Part shown: positions 18,184 through 26,756 of the stretch, in pieces
Numbering within the stretch: position 1 is the first letter of the stretch
How the letters are laid out: every line of letters starts with the position of its first letter
From: an uncultured Prevotellaceae bacterium
Lineage (GTDB): Bacteria > Bacteroidota > Bacteroidia > Bacteroidales > Bacteroidaceae
Direction of reading: 5' to 3'
DNA: 64,000 bases
NCBI GenBank assembly: GCA_946539475.1
Contig: CAMNHM010000001.1
Location: 8,069-72,068 of the forward strand
The notes under the pieces: model-generated
The model's database searches: none
What the model was told of the DNA's origin: nothing
Seen by the model: the letters and a program-made list of their open reading frames with translations, nothing else
Position numbers and translations under genes: made by a program

Positions 18184-18873
18184 ATGGGAAAGAGAATAAA
18201 GAAACTAAAAAAGATAAGGATACACCGTGAAGGCACGAACGAACTGCTCTACAGCCTGTTTGCCATCGTTGCGATAGCGGTGGTGCTCTGGCGTTGCTTC
18301 GACTCGTGGCTGCCCTTCGCCGTGTTCGTGGCACTTGCCGGCGTGCTGTGGCTCCTGGTGCTCAATTTCTATCGCTGCCCCATCCGCTACTTCCCCAGCG
18401 ACACGGAGAAGGTGGTAGTGGCCCCTGCCGACGGGCGCATCGTCGTCATTGAGGAGACGCAGGAAGACGACTACTTCCACGATCGCCGGCTGATGATCAG
18501 CATCTTTATGAGCCCCCTGAACGTGCATGCCAACTGGTTCCCTGTCGACGGACACGTGAAGTTCGTTCGCCACTTCAACGGCAACTATCACAAGGCGTGG
18601 CTGCCCAAAGCCAGCGAGGAGAACGAGCATGCCGACACGATGATCGAGACGCCCGACGGGCAGGAGGTCCTCGTTCGGCAGATAGCCGGTGCGATGGCTC
18701 GCCGCATCGTCACCTATGCCAAAGACCTCGAGGAATGCTACATCGACGAGCACCTGGGCTTCATCAAGCTCGGCTCGCGCGTAGATGTCTACCTGCCTCT
18801 CGGCTCTAAGCCGATGGTAAAGATGGGACAGGCCACAACGGGCGATCAAACGATCATTGCTCGTTTGAGTTGA
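18184..18873 (+). CDS. psd: Phosphatidylserine decarboxylase proenzyme
   Basis: The enzyme makes phosphatidylethanolamine from phosphatidylserine at the inner membrane. It is 229 residues from [17 protein letters not shown], with two hydrophobic segments near the N-terminus. '[15 protein letters not shown]' and '[19 protein letters not shown]' are followed by the self-cleavage site '[14 protein letters not shown]', in which the Ser of LGS becomes the pyruvoyl group. This short, LGSR-type form is the one common in Bacteroidetes. The next gene, pssA, makes its substrate. Confidence 0.95.
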   Translation: MGKRIKKLKKIRIHREGTNELLYSLFAIVAIAVVLWRCFDSWLPFAVFVALAGVLWLLVLNFYRCPIRYFPSDTEKVVVAPADGRIVVIEETQEDDYFHDRRLMISIFMSPLNVHANWFPVDGHVKFVRHFNGNYHKAWLPKASEENEHADTMIETPDGQEVLVRQIAGAMARRIVTYAKDLEECYIDEHLGFIKLGSRVDVYLPLGSKPMVKMGQATTGDQTIIARLS

Positions 18874-18951
18874 GAGTTGAGAGTTGAGAGTTCTTCGCTA
18901 GCGAAGCGAGCAAGCTCGAGCGGAGAGTTGAGAGTTGAGAGTTGAGAGACA
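18872..18951. repeat. GAGAGTTGA repeats around a palindromic core
   Basis: Several GAGAGTTGA units flank CTTCGCTAGCGAAG (self-complementary) and GAGCAAGCTC. The whole psd-pssA gap consists of this element. The core resembles part of the sequence at 11010-11028, suggesting a dispersed intergenic repeat family. Confidence 0.65.
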
Positions 18952-19638
18952 ATGAAACATATACCTAACGCCATTACGTGCTGCAACCTCATCTCGGGGT
19001 GCCTGGCCGTCATCTTTGCCTGTTACGGCATTTTCTCATGGGCACTGTGGGCAATCATCGCGGGTGCCGTCTTCGACTTCTTCGACGGCATGGCAGCCCG
19101 GCTGCTCCACGTTTCGTCACCCATCGGCAAGGAGCTTGACTCGCTGGCCGACGTCGTCACCTTTGGCGTGGCACCCTCCGTCATGCTCAGCATGTGGCTC
19201 GGCGGCAACAGCATCCACGACCACTCCACAATCCTACCCTATGTCACGTTCCTGCCGCTGCTCATGGCGGCATTCTCGGCCCTCAGGCTGGCAAAGTTCA
19301 ATCTCGACGAGCGGCAGACAATGGGATTCATAGGACTGCCGACACCTGCCAACGCGCTCTTCTGGGCATCGCTCATCGTAGGATGGGGGCGCCACCTGGC
19401 CCTCTTTCCCGCCATCGTGCCCGTCGCCCTGGTGATGATGCTGCTGAGCTGCTATCTGCTCGTGAGCGAGATTCCGATGTTCGCGCTGAAGTTCAAGACG
19501 TGGGGATGGCGGGGCAACGAGATAAAGTGGTGCTTCCTGCTCAGCTGCCTGCCGCTGATCATCATCTTCGGCATCGGCTCCTTCGCCATCATCATCGCGT
19601 GGTACGTCCTGTTGTCCATCGTCACCATGCGCCATTAG
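18952..19638 (+). CDS. pssA: CDP-diacylglycerol-serine O-phosphatidyltransferase
   Basis: This 228-residue integral membrane enzyme has about six to eight membrane segments. It carries the CDP-alcohol phosphotransferase motif in 'AGAVFDFFDGMAARLLHVSSPIGKELDSLADVVTFG' (split here as DFFDGMAAR and GKELDSLAD, i.e. DGxxAR...GxxxDxxxD). It forms phosphatidylserine from CDP-diacylglycerol and serine. Together with psd upstream it gives the two-step route to phosphatidylethanolamine. Confidence 0.94.
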   Translation: MKHIPNAITCCNLISGCLAVIFACYGIFSWALWAIIAGAVFDFFDGMAARLLHVSSPIGKELDSLADVVTFGVAPSVMLSMWLGGNSIHDHSTILPYVTFLPLLMAAFSALRLAKFNLDERQTMGFIGLPTPANALFWASLIVGWGRHLALFPAIVPVALVMMLLSCYLLVSEIPMFALKFKTWGWRGNEIKWCFLLSCLPLIIIFGIGSFAIIIAWYVLLSIVTMRH

Positions 19639-19648
19639 CCCCAAGCCT

Positions 19649-19915
19649 ATGAAGATGCTCATCACCATCCTGTTGCTGCTCCTGCTCTACATCGCCTTCA
19701 ATGTAGGGGCGCTCATCGTGAAAATAAGGCGCAGCATGCGGCAGTTCCAGGAGAACATCAGGCAGCAAGGTGCCGGCAGCTCCCGGCGCGGCAGCCGCAC
19801 CACGACGACCTCCGACGGCGTCACCATCATCGACCACCGCGACCCTTCTGAAGCCAACAAGAAGATCTTTTCGCACGACGAGGGCGAGTACGTCGATTTC
19901 AAGGAAGAATCCTAG
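19649..19915 (+). CDS. Small membrane-anchored protein, DUF4834-like
   Basis: This is an 88-residue protein with one N-terminal membrane helix (ITILLLLLLYIAFNVGALIV) and a basic, Ser/Thr-rich cytoplasmic part ending in 'GEYVDFKEES'. The form (short anchor, then polar tail ending in V-D-F/Y-E-E) fits the Bacteroidetes family DUF4834, which often follows pssA. Function unknown. It is 10 bp after pssA and surely in the same transcript. Confidence 0.7.
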   Translation: MKMLITILLLLLLYIAFNVGALIVKIRRSMRQFQENIRQQGAGSSRRGSRTTTTSDGVTIIDHRDPSEANKKIFSHDEGEYVDFKEES

Positions 19916-19936
19916 GATTTCGCAAACACGACGACA

Positions 19937-20779
19937 ATGAAAAGAATCCTGACACTGATCGCTACGCTACTGATAGGATGCCACTCAGCGACGGCACAGA
20001 CCAGAAAGGTGATTGACGAGCTCAACAAGTCTGGCTTCTGGATACCCTACGTGCAGTGGCTGGAAAGCGACGAGCGCATGAGGAGCTATCTCATGGACAT
20101 CGACAGCTACAGCGTCCAGTCGCTCAAGAACACCCTCGAGGCGATGGAGAGCGACCACGAGCGTGCCCGCGAGCTGCTCAGCGCCAAAAAGGCCATCGTC
20201 GGCAAGAAGAAAGGGAGGAAAGCCGAGGAGCGGCTGGCTCAGCACTTCACCGACGTCACGGCTGCCATGCGCGCCTTCGAGGCTGCCGAGGCTGCCGAGC
20301 GCCGCATCGACGTGATGCGCAGCGCCATCCGCAGCGCCATCCGCACGCGCTCCGAGCGCACGATGCCCACGGGACGGCTGAAGAGCTTCCACTACCAGCA
20401 GAGCAATGGCTTCGGAGGCTTCCGCCACGAGACATCCCTCACCCGCCATGCCGACCGCCCCGGCGGCGTGCTCACCATCAGCAACCAGCGCATGATGGCC
20501 GAAGAGGACCTGCAGCAGAAGCCCGCCGTCGTCGAGGTGCCCGACACGGTGCTGCAGCGCGTGCGCGACATCGTCGAGCAGGGACGCCTCTATCAGGTGG
20601 GGCGCAGCTACATGCCCGACTTCGACATCCTCGACGCCAGCAGCTGGTCGATGGACATTGACCTCGAGGGGGGCAGCATCTCCTCCAACGGCTATGCTGC
20701 CGGCCCAGACTATTCGGACGCCCTCGACGAGATCCTCAACTATCTGAAAGCCGTCGCCGATACTGCGGCGAAGGAATGA
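19937..20779 (+). CDS. Secreted protein of unknown function
   Basis: This 280-residue protein has a signal peptide (MKRILTLIATLLIGCHSATAQ). The middle is helical and highly charged, rich in Arg, Ala and Glu ('AAEAAERRIDVMRSAIRSAI', about residues 85-135). The C-terminal part ('SWSMDIDLEGGSISSNGYAAGPDYSDALDEILNYL', read in pieces) looks like a small beta-alpha domain. I do not recognise a family. It follows the DUF4834-like gene by 21 bp, so it is probably co-transcribed with pssA. Its end is 1 bp from the end of the convergent gene at 20781-21374, with no terminator between them. Confidence 0.75.
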   Translation: MKRILTLIATLLIGCHSATAQTRKVIDELNKSGFWIPYVQWLESDERMRSYLMDIDSYSVQSLKNTLEAMESDHERARELLSAKKAIVGKKKGRKAEERLAQHFTDVTAAMRAFEAAEAAERRIDVMRSAIRSAIRTRSERTMPTGRLKSFHYQQSNGFGGFRHETSLTRHADRPGGVLTISNQRMMAEEDLQQKPAVVEVPDTVLQRVRDIVEQGRLYQVGRSYMPDFDILDASSWSMDIDLEGGSISSNGYAAGPDYSDALDEILNYLKAVADTAAKE

Positions 20780-20780
20780 G

Positions 20781-21374
20781 TCAGCGCAGCACGGCCTGCA
20801 CGTCCTTGATCATGCCGGCATGCTGCTCGTCGCGCTCCGTCTCGCTGAACGACAGCTTGATCGCGCCGGCCTTGTCCTTCGTCGAGAAGCTTCCCGTGTA
20901 GGTGACAATACTCTGGTTGAACAGCGTAGCCTCGACATACACCTTGTACGTGCCAGAGGGAACGGCACGCCCCTGGGCATCCTTCATATCCCAGGAGAAA
21001 GTCTGCCGACCACTCTGCGGGGTGGCACCCGTCACGCCGTCGATAGCCTCATCGCTCATCTCAGCGGCCTTGGCATGAGTGACCCATGTGGGCACACAGG
21101 CAGGACGGAAGGTATAGCCACGACGCGCCGGCTGGCCGTCGCGCGAGCGACCCTTCGTGGTGAACGAGGTGACGAAAAGCGTGCGCACCACCTCACCCTG
21201 CTCGTTCTCGATCCACACGGCATACTGGTTGGAGCCAGGGCCCTGCTGACGCTCATACTCGAACGACACCTCGACGGCTGTCGCTGCTTTTTTCTGCGTA
21301 GTGGCAGTTGCTGCAAGCATCGTCAGGCTCAGGGCAGCAACGGCACAAATGGTCAACATCTTCTTCATTGTCAT
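20781..21374 (-). CDS. DUF2271 periplasmic protein
   Basis: This 197-residue exported protein (signal MTMKKMLTICAVAALSLTM) carries segments typical of DUF2271: 'NQYAVWIENEQGEVVRTLFVTSFTTKG', 'VPTWVTHA', 'IDGVTGATPQSG', and a FlgD-like end 'DAQGRAVPSGTYKVYVEA'. In other genomes the family sits near flavin-transferase (ApbE) or iron-related membrane genes; none is adjacent here. Met 21368 is an alternative start. Confidence 0.8.
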   Translation of the reverse strand: MTMKKMLTICAVAALSLTMLAATATTQKKAATAVEVSFEYERQQGPGSNQYAVWIENEQGEVVRTLFVTSFTTKGRSRDGQPARRGYTFRPACVPTWVTHAKAAEMSDEAIDGVTGATPQSGRQTFSWDMKDAQGRAVPSGTYKVYVEATLFNQSIVTYTGSFSTKDKAGAIKLSFSETERDEQHAGMIKDVQAVLR

Positions 21375-21497
21375 TTCGTTTTTGTTTGCTTTGGGTTATT
21401 ACGTCGGCAAAGATACGAAGAAAAAAATACTCCGCCAAACTTTTTGGAGGTTTTTTAGGCCTGACAGCCGTATGATGAGTTTTTTTTCAGCAGAAAA

Positions 21498-21529
21498 TTT
21501 GTGCGTTTCAGGGAATTATTGTACTTTTG
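21498..21529 (+). promoter_or_regulatory. Promoter of the secreted duplicated-domain gene
   Basis: TTTG (21498-21501), 20-bp spacer, TACTTTTG (21522-21529), followed by a roughly 50-bp leader before the ATG at 21585. Confidence 0.7.
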
Positions 21530-21584
21530 TAGCCGCAACAAGACCTACATCATTCATTTAATTACTAACTATAACAAAAAAGCT

Positions 21585-23240
21585 ATGAAAAAGATCTTTA
21601 CGCGAATGGCAGTGCTCGCAGCAGCACTCACAGCAGCCACCCAAACGATGGCTCAGGAAAAAAACGACTACACCGACCTTATCGTCAACGCCGACCTTAC
21701 CTCTACCACGGGTTGGAATGCCGATGGCACCAAGGGAATCGACGGCAGCGGCATCGTGAAATGCGGCAGCGGCTCGGTGTTTGACTTCAGCCAGACAATT
21801 GCCAACCTGCCCGCCGGACAGTACAAGGTGACTGCCCACGCCGCCTACCGCTATAGCGGCAGCGAGCAGCAGGAGTACGACGCCATGCAAACCGACGTCC
21901 TGACGAAGTATGCCAAGCTCTATGCCACCGTCGGCGAGAATACGGTGAGCACACTGGTGATGAACCGTTACGACGGCGCCTCAGCCACTGACTATGCCGG
22001 AGGCAGCGGCTCGGTGCAGGTGAACGGGCTCTACGTGCCCAACTCGTCGAATGCCGTGAAGGCTTGGTTCGCAGCCGGGGAGTATGCCAACGAGGTGGTG
22101 TTCGAAGTGCCTGCCGACGGCAGCGTGACCATCGGCATCGCCAAGAGCGAGGCGCCTGAGGTGGGCGACTACACCGTGATTGGCCCCTGGACGCTGACCC
22201 GACTGGGCGACGTGCCCGCCGAAGAGCAGCTGCTCGACGTCACGATCGACCACAAGCGCGCCATCTCGCAGGGCTATGGTGCTACCGTTGCCCAGGTGGA
22301 CTTCACCGAGACGAAGGCATTCCTGGGCGTCGACGAGCTGACCACCGACATGCTGCGCATCGAAAATCCCGACGGTGAGCTCATCAGCGACTATGCTCCC
22401 TTCGACGGATGGTTCAACACCAAGGGCGTCGCTGAGACATGGACCAATCTGAACGCTGAGGCAGTGGCTGCCGACAAAGCCGGCATCTGCGTGAAGTTCT
22501 TCCAAGCTATTCCCGACGGAGAGTTCACCATCTGCGACATGAACGGCGCTGACGTCGTCGGCAATACCTACACCGTGAAGTGGCGCCTGGTAAATGGTGA
22601 GAAGGCCGTGCGCTACACCATCAACGTCACTTTCACCGCTCCTGAGGCAGTAGAGCTGGACATCGTCGACAAGGGCATCGCCACCTCCGTGGAGTACGAC
22701 GTCGCCGAGAGTGAATACACGATGAAGACCGCAGCCATCAGCGACGACGACGTGGCAGCCATCTGCCAGGAGCTGGGCATCAGCGACCTGAGCGAGGCCA
22801 CCGCCTACGGCTATAACCCCACGACGAAGGAGCTGGTGCAGAACCACGCACCCTTCGACGGCTGGCGCGATGCCAACGGCGACTTCCACCTGTGGGACGC
22901 CAACGGCACTGTCACTCCTGCCTGCGTGAAGATTGTCGACGGGGCCACCACCGACAACGGCAAGACCTACTACTGCTACAACCGCGCTGGCCAGACGGCA
23001 CAGACCATCAAGTGCTACTGGGCACTGGCAAACGACACGAAGGCTGTGCTCGTAGAGGTTGACTTTATCTACACGGACGTCACCACAGGCATCGCCTCCG
23101 TGGAGAGCGCCAAGGCCGGCACGAAGGTGTACAGCCTCTCAGGACAGGAAGTCAAGCATGCCGTCAAGGGCATCTACATCGTCCGCTCGGCCGAAGGACG
23201 CTTGCAAGGCAAGAACGGCAAAAAGGTCGTGATGAAGTAA
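21585..23240 (+). CDS. Secreted protein with duplicated domain and sorting-like tail
   Basis: The protein is 551 residues from MKKIFTRMAVLAAALTAAT, a signal peptide; an upstream in-frame ATG at 21501 lies in the promoter. Residues about 25-215 form a beta-rich domain. Two related segments follow, about 235-355 and 370-500, each with the landmark 'APFDGW' and a closing 'YT(V/I)...W(R/A)LxN...' stretch. These may be DUF4859-like repeats, but I am not certain. The C-terminus ('VYSLSGQEVKHAVKGIYIVRS') is the conserved Prevotella exported-protein tail. Function unknown; cell-surface glycan or protein binding would be a guess. Confidence 0.85.
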   Translation: MKKIFTRMAVLAAALTAATQTMAQEKNDYTDLIVNADLTSTTGWNADGTKGIDGSGIVKCGSGSVFDFSQTIANLPAGQYKVTAHAAYRYSGSEQQEYDAMQTDVLTKYAKLYATVGENTVSTLVMNRYDGASATDYAGGSGSVQVNGLYVPNSSNAVKAWFAAGEYANEVVFEVPADGSVTIGIAKSEAPEVGDYTVIGPWTLTRLGDVPAEEQLLDVTIDHKRAISQGYGATVAQVDFTETKAFLGVDELTTDMLRIENPDGELISDYAPFDGWFNTKGVAETWTNLNAEAVAADKAGICVKFFQAIPDGEFTICDMNGADVVGNTYTVKWRLVNGEKAVRYTINVTFTAPEAVELDIVDKGIATSVEYDVAESEYTMKTAAISDDDVAAICQELGISDLSEATAYGYNPTTKELVQNHAPFDGWRDANGDFHLWDANGTVTPACVKIVDGATTDNGKTYYCYNRAGQTAQTIKCYWALANDTKAVLVEVDFIYTDVTTGIASVESAKAGTKVYSLSGQEVKHAVKGIYIVRSAEGRLQGKNGKKVVMK

Positions 23241-23279
23241 GCAAGACTCACCAATGGCGCCTTCCGAGGCATAACCAAC

Positions 23280-23318
23280 AAGGGGTTCTGAAAGGTTTTT
23301 TAACTTTCAGAACCCCTT
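23280..23318. terminator. 15-bp-stem hairpin, left edge of accessory island
   Basis: A perfect inverted repeat: AAGGGGTTCTGAAAG (23280-23294), loop GTTTTTTAA, CTTTCAGAACCCCTT (23304-23318). It lies after the secreted protein gene and before the convergent island gene, so it can serve as a bidirectional terminator. An inverted near-identical copy lies at 39842-39880. It is followed by three TAATTTGA units. Confidence 0.8.
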
Positions 23319-23345
23319 AACGATAATTTGATAATTTGATAATTT

Positions 23346-23654
23346 CTAGCAGTTCTTGAACCTGAAGCCCATCTTATTATGGGTCTTCTCGTCGCTCACC
23401 GTGAGGCGGAGCAGGTAGGAGCCCTTCTTGCCCCTGTCAATCTCCATCACGTCCCACGACATGCCCTTCTTCAGGAAGGCGTCGACGGCGGCATAGAGGA
23501 AGAGCAGCAGGCCGAAGGGAGCGTCGAACACCAGCTCCGCGCTGTGCCCTCGCAGTCGCTTGCGGCTGATGAGGTCGGGGTCGTAGCGTGGCAGCTCCTC
23601 CAGGTAGTTCACCTGTATCCACGGCAGGAGGGTGTATTTGGCGTGCTCGGTCAT
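23346..23654 (-). CDS. Small protein of unknown function downstream of primase-helicase
   Basis: This 102-residue protein has no signal peptide. The stretch 'AELVFDAPFGLLLFLYAAVDAFLKKG' is hydrophobic and the rest polar. Its ATG overlaps the stop of the primase gene (ATGA), so it is translationally coupled to it and probably works with it. No family was recognised. Confidence 0.65.
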   Translation of the reverse strand: MTEHAKYTLLPWIQVNYLEELPRYDPDLISRKRLRGHSAELVFDAPFGLLLFLYAAVDAFLKKGMSWDVMEIDRGKKGSYLLRLTVSDEKTHNKMGFRFKNC

Positions 23655-26140
23655 GTTTCGATGGTAGCTACTTTTTTCTTGTACTTGCCTTGCGACACGC
23701 GCTCCAGCACCCCCAGTTCAACCCATCGCGACAGCTGAGCACCTACACCACTATTTGAGATTCCCATGAGCCTGGCCACGTCCTTCGTGGAGAACGTCTC
23801 CGGCATCCGGTTGAACACCTCATTATTGGAAGTATTCCTCACCCTCGGCTTCACCTGCTCCGCAGCGTTGTCGTAGCTCTCCTGGAGCATGCGGCCGAAG
23901 AAGAGGTCCTGCCAGTAGATGACGGCGTCGTACATCAGGCTGGCGAACTGCAGGTCGCTGTCGTCGATGGTCACCTCGCCCGTCTTCTGGTACTGCTCCC
24001 ACTGGCGTCCGTAGATGCGAGGTATGGTGAACCACGTGGCGTAGAACACGGCACGCTTGCGGAGGAAGTCGAGCACCTTGTCCGACGATGCCTCGGCCAC
24101 CCACGTCATGTTCTCGCAGAGATTGTAGACGTGTTCTACGAGGGGCTTGATCTTCAGCTCGCCCTTCATGCTGTCGAAGCGGAATCCCCACTGCTTCAGC
24201 TGGCACTCCTTCTCGAAGTTGCGCGCCAGGCTGCCCATCTCGATCATCTTGAAGTTGCTGGGCATCATGCGGAAGAAGGCAATGCGCGAGCAGAGGCCGT
24301 CGTTGACGTTGCGCAGGTTGATCTTGCGCGAGAGCGACAGCGGCGTGCCGGTGCAGACGGAGTTGTAGTAGACGTTGTAGATGCCGTTGGCAGAGTCGAG
24401 GTTCTTGTAGTCGACGCCCGTCTCCTCGTTGTGGAAGGCCTTCAGCTCGATGTCGTGCTTGTCGATCCAGTTTCCGCCCTTCTGCGCGCTGGTCACGGCG
24501 TCGAGCTCGGAGTCAAACATGTAGAGGTGCAGCGGCATGTCCTCGCCGTCGACCTCCTCGTGGGCGTTGCGCATGCGGGTGAAGAAGACGCTGTTCGACG
24601 TCTTGCCCGTGCAGTAGCGCACCATGATCTCCGGCATCTTCAGCGGCTCGCCCTTGGCGGCCTTCGAGCTGTTCTGGCGCTCCTTCAGCTGCCGCTGGTA
24701 GTCTTCCTCGGCCTTGCGGCCCACGGCGTCGGCAGCCTTCATCGGGCTCATGATCATCTTATTGAGGTCTTCGACGAAGCTCTTGCCGTCGGCGGGCATG
24801 CCGATGATGTACACCTGCGGGTTCAGCCGCTGCTTGCGGCCCGTGAAGTGCTCATACCAGCAGCGCGACATCAGCGTGCAGAACATGGCACCGCTGGCGA
24901 AGACGGCGCCTATGCCGTTGCCCTCGCCCGCCATCGAGCAGGCCAGGTCGTAGGGCGGCGTCAGCAGCGGCTTCAGCCGTGCCTCGTACTGAAGGTTGGC
25001 CGACGTGTCCCACATCGCGTCCCGCTGCGCCTTGCCGTCGCCCTTCTCGGCGGCGCCTACGTCGACGAGTATCTCCTGCAGCTTGCGCGGCGTGTACATC
25101 AGCATCTTATTCTGGCAGACGTCGCTGACGCAGCGCTCCACCTCCTGCGTGTCGCCCTCGCGCTCCATCTCCTGCACGAAGGGTGCCAGGCGGGCCCAGC
25201 GGGCGATGGTCTGCGGGTTGTCGTCGCAGAGGTAGCGCAGGTCGCTCGCCAGGCGCAGCAGCGCCATGTGGCGCTGCCCGCGCTTCGGCGTGATCTTCAC
25301 CTCCAGCCAGCGGTCGACGATCTTCTGCGCGTCGACGCCGTTGAAGGTCAGCTCTGCGGCTCCAGCATCCGGGCCTGCCACTCCTCCACCGTCTCCCACA
25401 GGCTCAGCAGCTTCCGGAGCAGCCAGCTGGGGAGCTTGCTGACAGCCTTCAGCACTGCCATGAGCAGCATTAACACTAGCAGCAGGGGCAGCAGCAACAG
25501 CTCTGCTGCCACCAGCGCGGTATAGATCACCATACGTCTTGTCGAATTCATCATCTTGATAGTCGAAGATTAAGTTGTTGATATAAAAGATGTCTTTCTC
25601 GCTGACGGCAAACGAGGTGCGGTCGGCATTCTTCACCGACGCGTCGGCCTCCATGCCGAGGATGCTGGCCACGTAGGCCTGCTGGGCGGCAATGTCGCCG
25701 CGGCGAGGGTCGGCCGTCGTCACCAGCCGCAGGCCGTCGCCCGAGGGCGTCTGCCCGGCATAGAGCAGGCAGAGCCGCTCCTTGTCGTCCATCATCCACT
25801 GCGGCACGCGGCCGAAGAGCTCGCGCGGCGTGGTGCCCTTGGCGCTGAGGTGGTCGAAGTCGTGCATGATGAGCCCCGTCAGGCGGGCGTACTGCTGCAG
25901 GCGGTAGGGCGCCAGCGGCCGGTGGCCGTTCTTGCCGCGGCTGGGCTCGAAGGTGGCCATGAAGGTGAAGGCCGGCAGGCTCTTCTTCAGGTTGGCATAC
26001 TGGGTCGTCTCCCCCTTTGCCAGGGCTTCACGGCAGCGGGCAATCGTGTCGGCGACGCGCTCTGAGCGTGTCACTCCCCAGAAGAGGTCCCTCGTGCATG
26101 GACGAGTGGCTTCAGAAAAGATGAATTGGAGTCCAAACAT
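23651..26140 (-). CDS. VirE/BT4734-type and DUF3987 primase-helicase-like protein
   Basis: This 829-residue protein has three parts. The N-terminal part, to about residue 175, resembles the VirE N-terminal/BT4734 domain ('ADTIARCREALAKGETTQYANLKKSLPAFTF', in pieces; 'LIMHDFDHLS'; 'SPSGDGLRL'-like 'TPSGDGLRL'). A low-complexity Ala-rich linker spans about 205-270. The C-terminal part is DUF3987-like, with the P-loop variant 'IIGMPADGKSFVEDL' near residue 448 and a winged-helix-like end ('FSTKDVARLMGISNSGVGAQLSRW'). Such proteins replicate or maintain mobile DNA in Bacteroidetes and occur with HU-like, smalltalk and amidase genes, all present in this island. Confidence 0.8.
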   Translation of the reverse strand: MFGLQFIFSEATRPCTRDLFWGVTRSERVADTIARCREALAKGETTQYANLKKSLPAFTFMATFEPSRGKNGHRPLAPYRLQQYARLTGLIMHDFDHLSAKGTTPRELFGRVPQWMMDDKERLCLLYAGQTPSGDGLRLVTTADPRRGDIAAQQAYVASILGMEADASVKNADRTSFAVSEKDIFYINNLIFDYQDDEFDKTYGDLYRAGGSRAVAAAPAASVNAAHGSAEGCQQAPQLAAPEAAEPVGDGGGVAGPDAGAAELTFNGVDAQKIVDRWLEVKITPKRGQRHMALLRLASDLRYLCDDNPQTIARWARLAPFVQEMEREGDTQEVERCVSDVCQNKMLMYTPRKLQEILVDVGAAEKGDGKAQRDAMWDTSANLQYEARLKPLLTPPYDLACSMAGEGNGIGAVFASGAMFCTLMSRCWYEHFTGRKQRLNPQVYIIGMPADGKSFVEDLNKMIMSPMKAADAVGRKAEEDYQRQLKERQNSSKAAKGEPLKMPEIMVRYCTGKTSNSVFFTRMRNAHEEVDGEDMPLHLYMFDSELDAVTSAQKGGNWIDKHDIELKAFHNEETGVDYKNLDSANGIYNVYYNSVCTGTPLSLSRKINLRNVNDGLCSRIAFFRMMPSNFKMIEMGSLARNFEKECQLKQWGFRFDSMKGELKIKPLVEHVYNLCENMTWVAEASSDKVLDFLRKRAVFYATWFTIPRIYGRQWEQYQKTGEVTIDDSDLQFASLMYDAVIYWQDLFFGRMLQESYDNAAEQVKPRVRNTSNNEVFNRMPETFSTKDVARLMGISNSGVGAQLSRWVELGVLERVSQGKYKKKVATIET

Positions 26141-26568
26141 GTGCTTACCTTTGTCATGTTAGTGTAAAAGTTTTTTAGATAGTAGGGGTTCTCGCGCAGA
26201 CCGATGGTCATGCGTATTTCGAGCTGGCCTTTCGCCTGGTTGACGGTCACTGAGCAACTGTCCGTGGCCATCAGTTTCCGACCCTTCAAAACGGGCTCCG
26301 CATGGTGGCCAGGCAGGGCTTTCAGGCACTTTTCGAGCTGGTCGCGCAGGTCGGCAGCTGGATCGACGGCGTCGGCGGGCACTTTCAGGTGGGCCACCAG
26401 CGAGCGGGTCTTTTCGCCTGTAGTCCGCATCAGCGCACCACCACCGCTCTTTTTCAGACTCTCATACTGGGGCTGCCCGGTGCCCTGAGGCGTGAAGAGC
26501 AGCCGGTCGTCGTCGTAGTACTCCATCGTACCACGTATCTTCTTGGGTTTCTGTTTGTTGTCGTTCAT
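26071..26568 (-). CDS. Unknown protein overlapping the primase-helicase gene
   Basis: This 165-residue basic, soluble protein begins MNDNKQKPKKIRGTMEYYD. It contains 'LRDQLEKCLKALPGHH' and a stretch 'SCSVTVNQAKGQLEIRMTIGL' that could be a small beta-sheet domain. No family was recognised. Its last 70 bp overlap the start of the primase gene in another frame, an unusually long overlap; either the primase starts further in or the two are closely coupled. It is the first gene after the palindromic region 26596-26755. Confidence 0.6.
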   Translation of the reverse strand: MNDNKQKPKKIRGTMEYYDDDRLLFTPQGTGQPQYESLKKSGGGALMRTTGEKTRSLVAHLKVPADAVDPAADLRDQLEKCLKALPGHHAEPVLKGRKLMATDSCSVTVNQAKGQLEIRMTIGLRENPYYLKNFYTNMTKVSTCLDSNSSFLKPLVHARGTSSGE

Positions 26569-26595
26569 GTTTTTGATATTTTTTTATGTTACGAA

Positions 26596-26755
26596 TTACT
26601 CGTTTACTCGTTTACTCTTTTACTCGATAAGCCTTATTTCTATAAGAATTTTTCATACTGTATTTTTATTATATTATATATTATATATAATATATAATAT
26701 AATAATGGTTCAGTAACCCTTAACGAGTAAACGAGTAAAGAGTAAACGAGTAAAA
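26596..26755. repeat. Nested inverted repeats around a 40-bp AT palindrome
   Basis: The centre, 26666-26705, is a perfect 40-bp palindrome made only of A and T. Around it lie inverted 30-bp arms built from TTACTCGTT units (26596-26626) and their complement GAGTAAACGA units (26724-26754). The right arm plus the preceding AACCCTTAA reappears inverted at 39809-39847. The whole could form a cruciform or strong RNA stem. Possible roles are a terminator between the amidase and primase genes, an origin or a recombination site. Confidence 0.85.
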
Positions 26756-26756
26756 A

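Noticed and set aside
18051..18236. N-terminal extension of DnaE from an upstream ATG
   Set aside because: The extra residues are unlike any PHP domain start and would be read through two divergent promoters.
25348..25554. Leucine-rich 68-codon minus-strand frame that looks membrane-like
   Set aside because: It is the alternative frame of the Ala-rich linker of the primase-helicase; its hydrophobicity comes from the GC-rich repeats there.
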